Shown here in pieces: positions 13,858 through 21,800 of a stretch of DNA of 48,577 nt (its first letter is position 1; each line of letters begins with the position of its first letter). This DNA comes from a virus: IMG/VR virus record IMGVR_UViG_3300025286_004360, positions 1-48,577 of that record. The stretch is one strand, 5' to 3'. A program made the translations under genes and the position numbers. The notes beneath the pieces were generated by a model, which saw only the letters and a list, made by a program, of their open reading frames with translations, ran no database searches and was not told where the DNA came from.

Positions 13858-14361
13858 ATGAAAGCAGGAAAGTTAATCGCACTTGGTTTGTCTGGTGTAC
13901 TTGCTGCAGCTGGCGTAACAGTGGCAACGTTTGAAGGTAAAGAGCTAACAGGTTATTTAGATCCAGTTGGCATTGAAACGGCTTGCTATGGTCATACTAA
14001 AACAGCTATAGCGGGAAAAGCCTACACAGAAGATGAATGCTTAGGCTTGTTGGCTCAAGACTTGGACGAGCATAACAGCATGCTAATTGACGCTGTGAAC
14101 GTAGAGCTAAGTCAAGGCGAGCACATTGCTTACTTGTCATTTCATTACAATGTTGGCACAGCCAATTTCCGCCGAAGCTCATTGTTACGTTATTTAAACG
14201 AAGGTCAACGCTTACGTGCATGTAATGAATTACCACGCTGGGTTTATGCGAAGGGCCGTAAACTTGTTGGCTTGGTTGTTCGCAGAGAGCAAGAACGTAA
14301 AATGTGCATAGAGGGCGTTAACAGTGCTAAAAATGATAACGACACTATTCAGCAGCATTGA
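13858..14361 (+). CDS. SAR endolysin, GH24 lysozyme
   Basis: 167 residues. An N-terminal weakly hydrophobic, Gly/Ala-rich segment (LIALGLSGVLAAAGVTVA, 6-23) looks like a signal-anchor-release domain. The T4/P21-type catalytic triad has exact spacing: Glu26, Asp35, Thr41 (FEGKELTGYLDPVGIETACYG). It cleaves the peptidoglycan glycan strand after release from the inner membrane. Its partner is the pinholin-like gene at 14944-15216; the spanins lie between them. Confidence 0.9.
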   Translation: MKAGKLIALGLSGVLAAAGVTVATFEGKELTGYLDPVGIETACYGHTKTAIAGKAYTEDECLGLLAQDLDEHNSMLIDAVNVELSQGEHIAYLSFHYNVGTANFRRSSLLRYLNEGQRLRACNELPRWVYAKGRKLVGLVVRREQERKMCIEGVNSAKNDNDTIQQH

Positions 14362-14758
14362 AAGAGTATTGATACTCGCGTTATTACTCGCGCTAGCTTA
14401 CGCAACGTACCAGCTTGCGCAATCAGAAAGTGATTTAAACGCAGCGCACACAACAATCAAAACAAAAGACGCTCAACTCGAAACGCTATCAATTCAAGCG
14501 GAACACCTATCGCAAAGCGTCAAGCTATCAGAGCAGCAGAACCAAAAACTAATGCGTGAACGTGATTCAATCTCACGCATCAACAGCGAATACGAGCGCA
14601 GAATAGAAATAATTACGTCTGAACTCGCAGTAACACAATTTGAAATCGACAGCTTGAGGGAGTCGCACAATGAAACTGTTAAAAAATGGGCTAATAACAG
14701 CATTCCTTGTGATGCTATCAGCTTGCTCAAGTACACAAGAACCGCAAACTGTAACTGA
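14324..14758 (+). CDS. i-spanin (Rz-like)
   Basis: Up to 144 residues. A GTG at 14324 has GAGGG 8 bases upstream; an ATG at 14333 is the alternative. One N-terminal membrane anchor (VLILALLLALAYATYQLA) is followed by a long coiled coil (QLETLSIQAEHLSQSVKLSE, ERRIEIITSELAVTQFEIDS), the usual inner-membrane spanin form. It joins the outer-membrane lipoprotein spanin across the periplasm and fuses the membranes at lysis. Its 5' end overlaps the endolysin and its 3' end overlaps the o-spanin in another frame. Confidence 0.88.
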   Translation: MLKMITTLFSSIERVLILALLLALAYATYQLAQSESDLNAAHTTIKTKDAQLETLSIQAEHLSQSVKLSEQQNQKLMRERDSISRINSEYERRIEIITSELAVTQFEIDSLRESHNETVKKWANNSIPCDAISLLKYTRTANCN

Positions 14759-14951
14759 GATTATTGTTCAAACTCAGTACAAGTATGTTACGCCACCAAG
14801 CGAATATTTATCCCCTTGCGAAGTCAATCAAACAGTCATAGCAGACAATGCGGACTTGCTTAGCTATGCACAACTTTTAGAGGCATTAGTAGACCAATGC
14901 AATGAAAACATTAACCGAATCAAACAGTGGGCCAGTGAGAACAATGGATAA
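14670..14951 (+). CDS. o-spanin (Rz1-like lipoprotein)
   Basis: 93 residues, starting inside the i-spanin gene in another frame, with a GAGGGAG ribosome site. The signal sequence ends in the lipobox LSAC, with Cys19 as the lipidation site, followed by SSTQEPQTV, so it should be sorted to the outer membrane. It is longer than lambda Rz1 and extends past the i-spanin stop, giving a partly embedded pair. It binds the C-terminal coil of the i-spanin. Confidence 0.9.
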   Translation: MKLLKNGLITAFLVMLSACSSTQEPQTVTEIIVQTQYKYVTPPSEYLSPCEVNQTVIADNADLLSYAQLLEALVDQCNENINRIKQWASENNG

Positions 14952-15216
14952 ATCAACAACAGTGGCAAGTTACACCGCAAGTATTGGCACCGCTGCAGGC
15001 GGACTTTTATCGCTAAACACAATAGCGCTAATACTCGGCATAATTTTTACAGCCGCTACGTTTTTCATCAATTGGCGCAGTCAGAGCAAGCGATATACAC
15101 TCGACTTGCAAAAAAGAGAGGAAGATGCTGAGTTTCATCGAGCCAGAATGGCAGAGCTTTTAAAAGATGATGAGCAAGCACTTAGTGAGCTCAAGGACTC
15201 TAACGGTGACAAGTAG
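14944..15216 (+). CDS. Pinholin-like holin (S21/HP1 type)
   Basis: 90 residues from the ATG at 14944, which matches MDKxTT starts of the phage 21 holin family; the longer reading from 14902 adds a shadow of the o-spanin. The first membrane segment is weakly hydrophobic and small-residue-rich (VASYTASIGTAAGGLLSL), as in the releasing TMD1 of pinholins. The second is strong (TIALILGIIFTAATFFI), followed by a charged cytoplasmic tail. Pairing with a SAR endolysin, which needs only membrane depolarisation, agrees with a pinholin. The order endolysin-spanins-holin is unusual relative to lambda. Confidence 0.78.
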   Translation: MDKSTTVASYTASIGTAAGGLLSLNTIALILGIIFTAATFFINWRSQSKRYTLDLQKREEDAEFHRARMAELLKDDEQALSELKDSNGDK

Positions 15217-15890
15217 TGTCAAAATGGGGCGATTTAAACGAGCTATTCCAAAAAGAGCATAGCGAAACAAAAATATCGTTGCGTGATTTTTGCGACAACA
15301 ACAAATTAAACTACAGCACCGCGCGAAAGCATATAAGAACATCAAGAGCAGCACCGCGCAAAGTAGTAAAAGATGAAGGGCAAAAGCTCACAAGAGCGCC
15401 AAATTTTAGGCATGGCGGTTATTCAAAGTATTTTAAAGGCGATGTTAACGAACTTGTTGAAGCTACCACTTTAGAAGATGAACTTGATCTTTGTCGTGCA
15501 CGCATTCACATGATTATGGAAGCTTTGCCAGGCATTCAAAATCTATTAGATGATCCTGACACTGACAATGACGCAAGAACACGGCTTTATGAGTCAATGT
15601 TCAAAGCTGAAAACGCACTTGATAGAAACATTACACGCGCAGAGTCGATAACTAAGACGCTATCAAGCATAGAAACAGACTCATTAGCACGTGGTAAGTT
15701 GATTGCTGAAACAGCACGCATAGCACAGCAAACAAAATCATTGGTTCACGCTACCAAGCGCGGCAAGCACCAGGCAGATATTGCAGAGCATGAAGCAGCT
15801 AAGGCACGCAAAGAGGCTGGCGGCACTAGTAAGCTTGATGATTTCATTGATAAACGCACAGGCGGTTTAGATACCGTGGTTAGTCAGTAA
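15216..15890 (+). CDS. terS: Terminase small subunit
   Basis: 224 residues, GTG start overlapping the holin stop (TAGTG). The N-terminus has a helix-turn-helix (ISLRDFCDNNKLNYSTARKHI), then a central helical oligomerisation region with repeated acidic helices (TTLEDELDLCRARIHMIMEA, RAESITKTLSS) and a C-terminus rich in Lys/Ala (ADIAEHEAAKARKEAGG) that would contact the large subunit. It recognises the packaging site and regulates the motor. Adjacent to the large subunit (TAATG overlap). Confidence 0.83.
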   Translation: MSKWGDLNELFQKEHSETKISLRDFCDNNKLNYSTARKHIRTSRAAPRKVVKDEGQKLTRAPNFRHGGYSKYFKGDVNELVEATTLEDELDLCRARIHMIMEALPGIQNLLDDPDTDNDARTRLYESMFKAENALDRNITRAESITKTLSSIETDSLARGKLIAETARIAQQTKSLVHATKRGKHQADIAEHEAAKARKEAGGTSKLDDFIDKRTGGLDTVVSQ

Positions 15891-17623
15891 TGCAGCCTAA
15901 GCTAGCTAAATACCCTAAAAGCACTTGGTTAACACCAGAAGAACGTTTTGAATTAGACGAAGTTGAGTTATTAGAGCGTTGCGAGCCATACCTTGATTGT
16001 TGGTGGTGGCGAATAAACAACTTATACATAATTGCTAACGAAAAGGGCCAAGAGGTTTTATTTCGTTGTCGTATAGCGCAAACAGTGCTGTTTATGACGA
16101 TGTGGTTTTTAAACATCATATTAAAAGCGCGTCAATTGGGGTTTAGTACAGCAATACAGGTTTTCATCCTGGACCATGCAATGTTTAACGACAATAGGCA
16201 GTGCGGGGTAATCGCCCAGGGCAAAGACGAAGCCGGTGCAATATTTTCATCAAAGATATTATACCCCTATGAGCGTTTACCAAGTTGGTTAAAAACAGGT
16301 AAGCGCTCAGTAAAGAGTAAAACCGGCACTGGCATTAAGTTTAATAACGACTCATGGATTCGAGTTGCCGTTTCTTTCCGTTCGGGAACACTGCAGGTTT
16401 TGCATGTATCTGAATATGGCAAAATATGCGCTAACTACCCATTACGAGCAGACGAGGTTCAATCGGGCTCACTTAATGCGGTACATGAAGGCTCTTATAT
16501 TTTTATAGAGTCAACAGCCGAAGGCGCAAGCGGTAATTTCTTTGATATGTCAGTCGATGCGATGGAGCTGTTAGCGTCAGGATTAATGCTTGGTCCGCAA
16601 GACTTTAAATTTCATTTTTATCCTTGGTTTGATGATCCTAAGTATGTGGCCCCAGTACCGCCAGGCGGCCTAAAACTTTCAAAGGAAAAGGCTAAATACT
16701 TTAAAGCGGTTGAAAAAGCTAATGGCGTAACGCTCACAGACGAGCAAATTAGCTGGTACATAGGTAAGGAACGCAACCAAAAAGGCAAGATGAAGCAGGA
16801 ATATCCATCTACACCGATGGAGGCTTTCTTAACGTCGGGCCGCAAAGTATTTGATAGCGATGATTTAATGCGTGCCGAAGGGCGATGCGTTAAGCCATTA
16901 ATTGTTTATGACATTGAGCCATACACCGGCAAGCTTAAAAAAATGAATGGTAAAGTTGATTTAAGCGCAAAGGGCGGCGATAAGTTGGCTCAGTCAACGC
17001 TTGGGTACCTGCTTATTTGGGAGTTACCCGACAATAACGAAGATTATGCGATCGGTGGCGATGTTGCAGAAGGACTTGAACATGGCGATCGCAGCTCATT
17101 AGATGTTGTTGCAAAGTCGGATGGACGACAAGTAGCGCACTGGTTTGGGCATATAGACCCTAAGCGCTTCGCTCACATTAATAAACATATCGGACTTATG
17201 TATAACAAGGCCTATATTGGCGTTGAGCGAAACAATCACGGTCATGCAACACTTCAAGAGCTTGTTGATATTTACCCAACGAGCCGGATTTACACGGAAG
17301 AACACATTGATCGTGAAGATACGGACGAAGAAACACGCAAGGTAGGCTGGCATACAAGCGCACAGTCAAAGCCAATTTTAACCAGCGGGCTAGACGAGCT
17401 ACTTACTCACGATAAAGACGGCATTGTTTGGCGCGGCACAGTTAATGAGCTCAATACATTTGTTTACGACAAAAAAGGTCGGATGGGCGCACAGCCTGGC
17501 GGGTTTGATGATCAGGTAATGAGCTATGCAATTGCGCAAGAAATGCGAGTAAGAATGCCTAAGCGATTAATTAAAGACAATACACCAGCACCCCGCAACC
17601 CTAACTCTTGGATGGCACGATAA
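15890..17623 (+). CDS. terL: Terminase large subunit
   Basis: 577 residues. N-terminal ATPase: Walker A-like KARQLGFST at 79-87, Walker B-like LQVLHVSEYGKI near 168-179, coupling motif IFIESTAEG near 204-212. C-terminal RNase H-like nuclease: first aspartate in IGGDVAEG near 387-394, glutamate in YIGVERNNHG, and a final aspartate in GGFDDQVMSYAIA. This motor cuts concatemeric DNA and pumps it through the portal. Full length for the family; no interruption. Confidence 0.93.
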   Translation: MQPKLAKYPKSTWLTPEERFELDEVELLERCEPYLDCWWWRINNLYIIANEKGQEVLFRCRIAQTVLFMTMWFLNIILKARQLGFSTAIQVFILDHAMFNDNRQCGVIAQGKDEAGAIFSSKILYPYERLPSWLKTGKRSVKSKTGTGIKFNNDSWIRVAVSFRSGTLQVLHVSEYGKICANYPLRADEVQSGSLNAVHEGSYIFIESTAEGASGNFFDMSVDAMELLASGLMLGPQDFKFHFYPWFDDPKYVAPVPPGGLKLSKEKAKYFKAVEKANGVTLTDEQISWYIGKERNQKGKMKQEYPSTPMEAFLTSGRKVFDSDDLMRAEGRCVKPLIVYDIEPYTGKLKKMNGKVDLSAKGGDKLAQSTLGYLLIWELPDNNEDYAIGGDVAEGLEHGDRSSLDVVAKSDGRQVAHWFGHIDPKRFAHINKHIGLMYNKAYIGVERNNHGHATLQELVDIYPTSRIYTEEHIDREDTDEETRKVGWHTSAQSKPILTSGLDELLTHDKDGIVWRGTVNELNTFVYDKKGRMGAQPGGFDDQVMSYAIAQEMRVRMPKRLIKDNTPAPRNPNSWMAR

Positions 17624-17626
17624 CAA

Positions 17627-19723
17627 ATGGCTGATCACGTAAAATCAAATAAAGACGGCTTTACGCTAGATAAGCTGTTAACGCTACTAGGCGACATAGA
17701 TAGCCAACCGGATTGGCGCACGCCAGCAACTAAAGCATGCGCGTACTATGACGGCGACCAATTAAGCGAGGCAGTAAGAAAAGTATTGCGCGATCGCGGA
17801 CAGCCCGAAATAGTGCATAACATGATCGGGCCTACGATTGACGGTGTGCTAGGACTTGAAGCACGCTCGCGCTCTGACCTAATGATTGTTGCTGATGATG
17901 AAAACGGTGATGATTTGGCTAAAGCATTAAATGAAAAGTTTAAAGATGCCTGGCGCTTGTCTCATGCTGATCGCGCTTGCTCAGATGCTTACGCTAGCCA
18001 ACTAAAGGCAGGCATTGGCTGGGTAGAAGTTACGAAAAACCCTATCCCCTTTGCTGCGCCTTATCGTGTTAAGTTTATTCACCGCCGCGAAGTATGGTGG
18101 GATTGGAACGCACAAGAAGCTGATCGTAGTGATGCACGTTGGATGCTGCGTAAAAAATGGCTAGACCTGGACGAAGCCCTTGCAACTTTCCCTGAACACA
18201 AAGAAATTTTAAAGAACTCAGTTAATTTGTGGGAAGATTTTTACAATACGATTGATAAAGAACATGTAGATGATCATGCTCTTCACTCGGCATGGCACGA
18301 TAGCCAAAGTTGGACACGCGGGCAAAGCGAATGGCTAGACCAAACTCGCAACCGTGTATTACTGCAAGTTATTTACTACAAAGTATGGAAACGCGCGCAT
18401 GTTATTAAAATGAGCGATGGCCGTGTAATTGAATACGATAAAAACAATCAAATTCATCAAGCGGCAGTACAAAGCGGCAAGGTCACTCTTGAATACGCTG
18501 CGTTTCCTAATGTTCGTGAGGCTTGGTTTGTTGGTCCACACCGCATTATCGACAGGCCTAGTGAAGCGCCGGGCGGCATGTATAACTTAGTGCCTTTCAT
18601 TGGCTACCAAAAAGATGCAAGCGGTGAACCTTATGGTTTAATCAGTCGCATGGTGCCAGCACAAGATGGTATTAATGCCCGCGTTATACGTCTTAACTAC
18701 TTGTTGCAAGCACGAAGAGTAATAGCCGATGAAGATGCGACGCAGTTAAGCGATAAAAGACTAAAAGAAGAAATTGAAAAGCCGGACGGTTATATACCGT
18801 TGAATCCGGAGCGTAAAAACAAGCTAAAAGCCTCTGATGCGTTAAGCATTCAAAATGATGTAGGCATAGCAGCGCAGCAATTTAACCTCATGCAAAACGA
18901 TATGAAGTTAATCCAGGACACAGCCGGCGTTTATAACTCAATGCTTGGGCAGGACAGTAACGCAACAAGTGGTGTCGCTATATCGAACTTGGTTGAGCAA
19001 GGCACAACAACACTTGCTGAATTAAATGATAACTTTCATTTCTCACGTAACAGAGTGGGCGACTTGCTACTTGCTTACATCATTGAAGAGTTAAAGCCGC
19101 AAAACAACGTACAAGTAACCGCCAATCGCGACGACAAAGCTAAGCGCAAGCAGATTGTACTTAATCAGCCTAATGAAGAAGGCAAACGCAATAACGATGT
19201 TGCACGCTGGAAAGGCCACTTGGCATTAGCACCTGTTAAAGCTACGCCAACGTACCGACAACAACAAGCAACGCTATTAAGTAATGTAATGGCACAAATA
19301 CCGCCAGAAGCACAAGCAGCGACAATGCCTATGTTTGTTGAATTGATGGATCTGCCAAACAAAGAGGAATTTTTATCAACGCTTCGCCAGGCTTTAAACA
19401 TACCTAAGCCGCAAGAAGATATGAGCGAAGAAGAACTTGCACAAGCAAAAGCCCAGGCTGAAAAAGCGCAGGCGATGGAGCAAATGCAAATGCAAGAAAT
19501 TCAAGGCAATCTTGAAAGGCTAACCCTTGAGCGTGAACAGCTAAAAGCTAAAATTCTTGAGCTACAGAAGAAAACCGAAACAGAAGAAGTGAAAGACGAC
19601 AAAGTAATAGCTGAAACTGAAAAGATTTTAAGTGAAGTACGCAGAAGCAACGCGGAAGTAGCCGCAATGAAATCTAACGTACAAGCAAACATTCAACAGC
19701 AACTAGACGCGATACAGGTGTAG
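17627..19723 (+). CDS. Portal protein (P22-like)
   Basis: 698 residues, close to the P22 portal length. Family-type features: RDRGQPEIVHNMIGPTIDGV near 54-73, then GLEARSRSDLMI, GWVEVTKNPI, RREVWWDWNAQEADRSDARW and LAYIIEELKP. The last ~130 residues are a Glu/Gln/Lys-rich coiled coil (LERLTLEREQLKAKILELQK) equivalent to the P22 barrel helix. The dodecamer forms the DNA channel and binds terminase, scaffold and tail adaptors. Three bases downstream of the terminase gene. Confidence 0.88.
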   Translation: MADHVKSNKDGFTLDKLLTLLGDIDSQPDWRTPATKACAYYDGDQLSEAVRKVLRDRGQPEIVHNMIGPTIDGVLGLEARSRSDLMIVADDENGDDLAKALNEKFKDAWRLSHADRACSDAYASQLKAGIGWVEVTKNPIPFAAPYRVKFIHRREVWWDWNAQEADRSDARWMLRKKWLDLDEALATFPEHKEILKNSVNLWEDFYNTIDKEHVDDHALHSAWHDSQSWTRGQSEWLDQTRNRVLLQVIYYKVWKRAHVIKMSDGRVIEYDKNNQIHQAAVQSGKVTLEYAAFPNVREAWFVGPHRIIDRPSEAPGGMYNLVPFIGYQKDASGEPYGLISRMVPAQDGINARVIRLNYLLQARRVIADEDATQLSDKRLKEEIEKPDGYIPLNPERKNKLKASDALSIQNDVGIAAQQFNLMQNDMKLIQDTAGVYNSMLGQDSNATSGVAISNLVEQGTTTLAELNDNFHFSRNRVGDLLLAYIIEELKPQNNVQVTANRDDKAKRKQIVLNQPNEEGKRNNDVARWKGHLALAPVKATPTYRQQQATLLSNVMAQIPPEAQAATMPMFVELMDLPNKEEFLSTLRQALNIPKPQEDMSEEELAQAKAQAEKAQAMEQMQMQEIQGNLERLTLEREQLKAKILELQKKTETEEVKDDKVIAETEKILSEVRRSNAEVAAMKSNVQANIQQQLDAIQV

Positions 19724-19725
19724 CA

Positions 19726-20448
19726 ATGAGCGAAACAAAAGAAGTTATTAACGTAGTGATTAGTGGTGATGATGGCGCGACAGTCCACATACGCGAAGTA
19801 ATGGCCGAGTACCAATGCTTTAAAGTAGTTCAAGCAGCTGAGATTAAAGACGTAAAATCAATGGACGAGCAGCAAAACCTATCATTGATTATCGGCATAC
19901 CGGGAACTGACATTGATTTGCCTTACATTGCTAGCCAGGCGCTAATAGCACGATACACGCCAGTAGCCGGTGATTATATTGCGCTGTATGAAAATGACTA
20001 TGTATCAATAAGCCCTAAGAAAGTATTTGAAGAAGGCTATAACAAAATTGAATTTGCTGATGTAGGTGGTGATAACGAACTTGGTATACCGCAAGAGCAT
20101 ATGGGCCAAGTTAATGCCATTGCAAAAATGTGTCACGAAGTTAATCGCGCTTACACTGCAGCAATACGAGAGCCATTAAAGCATTGGCATGAGCTGGAAG
20201 AACAAGACAAAAACATTGTTATTGAGCATGTAGCGTTTTTGATTATCAACGTTGATGCTGATGTGAAAGCATGGCATGACGCGTGGGTGTCTAAAATGAT
20301 TGTGGCGGGCTGGAAGTATGACGCTAAACGCTCACTTAAAAACAAAACGCATGAACACTTAAAGCCTTTTCACCACCTACCTGAAAAACAACAAGTCAAA
20401 GATGCGCTATTTCATAGCGTGGTAAAACAAGCCATTCACGCGGGGTAA
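19726..20448 (+). CDS. RyR-domain protein
   Basis: 240 residues. Residues ~135-235 resemble the ryanodine-receptor (RyR) repeat domain: CHEVNRAYTAAIREPLKHWHE, then VKAWHDAWVSKMIVAGWKYD, SLKNKTHEHLKPFHHLP and QQVKDALFHSVVK. Prokaryotic and phage RyR domains are known but their role is unclear; several are proposed to bind nucleotides or small ligands. Residues 1-130 are a separate domain (VINVVISGDDGATVHIREVM, IIGIPGTDIDLPYI) that I do not recognise. It sits in the packaging/head operon, 2 bases behind the portal, so it may be a virion or assembly protein. Confidence 0.75.
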   Translation: MSETKEVINVVISGDDGATVHIREVMAEYQCFKVVQAAEIKDVKSMDEQQNLSLIIGIPGTDIDLPYIASQALIARYTPVAGDYIALYENDYVSISPKKVFEEGYNKIEFADVGGDNELGIPQEHMGQVNAIAKMCHEVNRAYTAAIREPLKHWHELEEQDKNIVIEHVAFLIINVDADVKAWHDAWVSKMIVAGWKYDAKRSLKNKTHEHLKPFHHLPEKQQVKDALFHSVVKQAIHAG

Positions 20449-20450
20449 AC

Positions 20451-20624
20451 ATGAACGTACTCAAGCACTGGTTTTTAAAATACATAATGCCAGCGTTTGA
20501 GCCGGCTAACGTAGAAAAATCAAATGGCGCGGTACGGTCTGCGTCTTATTTAAAAAATGGCCGGCGAGTAACAGCAATCAGATGGGGAAGTTTCAATGTA
20601 AAGCTCCGCAAACCATACAGATAA
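20451..20624 (+). CDS. Small basic protein
   Basis: 57 residues, ATG at 20451 with GGGG 5 bases upstream, 2 bases after the RyR gene. The sequence has an aromatic start (MNVLKHWFLKYIMPAFEP) and a basic end (NGRRVTAIRWGSFNVKLRKP). No family recognised. Spacing and ribosome site support it. Confidence 0.65.
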   Translation: MNVLKHWFLKYIMPAFEPANVEKSNGAVRSASYLKNGRRVTAIRWGSFNVKLRKPYR

Positions 20625-20650
20625 AGATATTTACGTACTACGCAGAAACG

Positions 20651-20684
20651 AAGCCGCTTTTGAGCAATCAGAGGCGGCTTTTTT
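20651..20684 (+). terminator. Intrinsic terminator before the scaffold gene
   Basis: AAGCCGC at 20651-20657 pairs with GCGGCTT at 20674-20680, followed by TTTT. A second hairpin (20681-20699) starts within the T-run. Confidence 0.8.
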
Positions 20685-20699
20685 GTGCGATGCACAAAA
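20681..20699 (+). repeat. 8-bp hairpin overlapping the terminator tail
   Basis: TTTTGTGC-GAT-GCACAAAA forms a perfect stem with a 3-base loop. Its 5' arm is the T-run of the terminator, so the two structures compete, which could let the second act as an antiterminator for scaffold and capsid expression. Confidence 0.55.
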
Positions 20700-20771
20700 C
20701 TCGCAAGGGCAGCGATACGCCTAAATTTTAATTTTCGTAACCATACGTTAAATGGTCGATGGGGTAATAAA

Positions 20772-21791
20772 GTGGATGAATTAGACGAGATATTAGCAAA
20801 TGGCACTGATGAAGAAATCGAGGCGGCACTAGCGGGCCTAGATATTGATGGTGAAACACTATTTGGTGGCGAAGATGGCGAAAATGAGCCTGTAGTAGAA
20901 ACCAAACAAGAGGCACCTGCAGCAGAGCCAAAGCAGGAAGTAAGCGAAGCACCAGCTAAAACAGACGTAGAAGGGGAGTCGTCAACCAAAGAGGGTGAAG
21001 CACCAGAAGGTTTTGTTGAAATTGACGGTAAGTATTACGTTGAAGCAACGGACGTTAGCAGTAAAAACGGTCAACACAGTTTGCCGTATGAAGTGCTAGC
21101 ACAAGCGCGTGAACGCGCAGCAGCAGCCGAAGCCGAAAAACAACGTATTGCCCAAGAAAAAGCAGAGCTTGAAAGTCAGTTTGAGGAAACCAAACGTGTA
21201 GCCGAGTTACACAGCAGCCAGTTAAAAGAGGCTGGTATGGACCCGCGCAAACTGCCAGGTGAAATGCTTAAAGATCCCGAGCTAATGGAGCGTATTAAAG
21301 ATGAATACCCGGAGCTTGGCGAATTAGTTAGTGAGTTAGCTAGCCAAATTCAGCAATACGGTTCAAAGAACCAGCCGGTACCAGAAACACCACAAGCACC
21401 TTCACAAAATGAAGTGCAAAAAGCGTTTGCGCAATCACAGCACTTAAAGCAGTGGATGCAAAATGACGTTGATAAGTGGGATATGGCAAAGGTTATTGAT
21501 GACAAGCTCGCAAAAGACCCATCGTTTGCAAACAAAACAGTCGCAGAGCGATTTAAAGAAGTTGAAAAGCGCGTACAAAGCGCGTTTGGCGAACAGCACA
21601 GGCCCAAGCCAAGCAACACCGACTCTGCACCAATCCCAAATACACCTACTGACATAGGCTCGCAGGCAAATGATCTAAGTGCTAGTGCCGGCTTACTTGA
21701 AAAAGACGCAGCGACTATCGCAGCCGAAATGGAAGGTATGACGGAGCAGCAAATAGAAGCAATGCTTGAGAGCGCGTCAGATTTTCTCTAG
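20772..21791 (+). CDS. Scaffolding protein
   Basis: 339 residues from the GTG at 20772 (GGGG 8 bases upstream). The reading from 20685 adds 29 residues with no ribosome site and crosses the hairpin, so I reject it. Acidic, helical and low-complexity, without cysteine: VDELDEILANGTDEEIEAAL, then a Glu/Pro-rich linker (120 residues) and long helices (ERAAAAEAEKQRIAQEKAEL). It lies directly before the capsid gene, 9 bases away. Scaffold proteins of podoviruses guide procapsid assembly and then leave. Assigned by composition and position. Confidence 0.8.
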   Translation: MDELDEILANGTDEEIEAALAGLDIDGETLFGGEDGENEPVVETKQEAPAAEPKQEVSEAPAKTDVEGESSTKEGEAPEGFVEIDGKYYVEATDVSSKNGQHSLPYEVLAQARERAAAAEAEKQRIAQEKAELESQFEETKRVAELHSSQLKEAGMDPRKLPGEMLKDPELMERIKDEYPELGELVSELASQIQQYGSKNQPVPETPQAPSQNEVQKAFAQSQHLKQWMQNDVDKWDMAKVIDDKLAKDPSFANKTVAERFKEVEKRVQSAFGEQHRPKPSNTDSAPIPNTPTDIGSQANDLSASAGLLEKDAATIAAEMEGMTEQQIEAMLESASDFL

Positions 21792-21800
21792 GAAATTAAA

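Noticed and set aside
20685-20771. Longer scaffold N-terminus
   Set aside because: This 29-residue extension crosses a hairpin, lacks a ribosome site and has unlike composition; GTG at 20772 has GGGG upstream.
20546-20989. Leftward 147-residue Ser/Pro-rich ORF
   Set aside because: Antisense shadow of the scaffold gene; composition reflects the complement of Glu/Ala codons.
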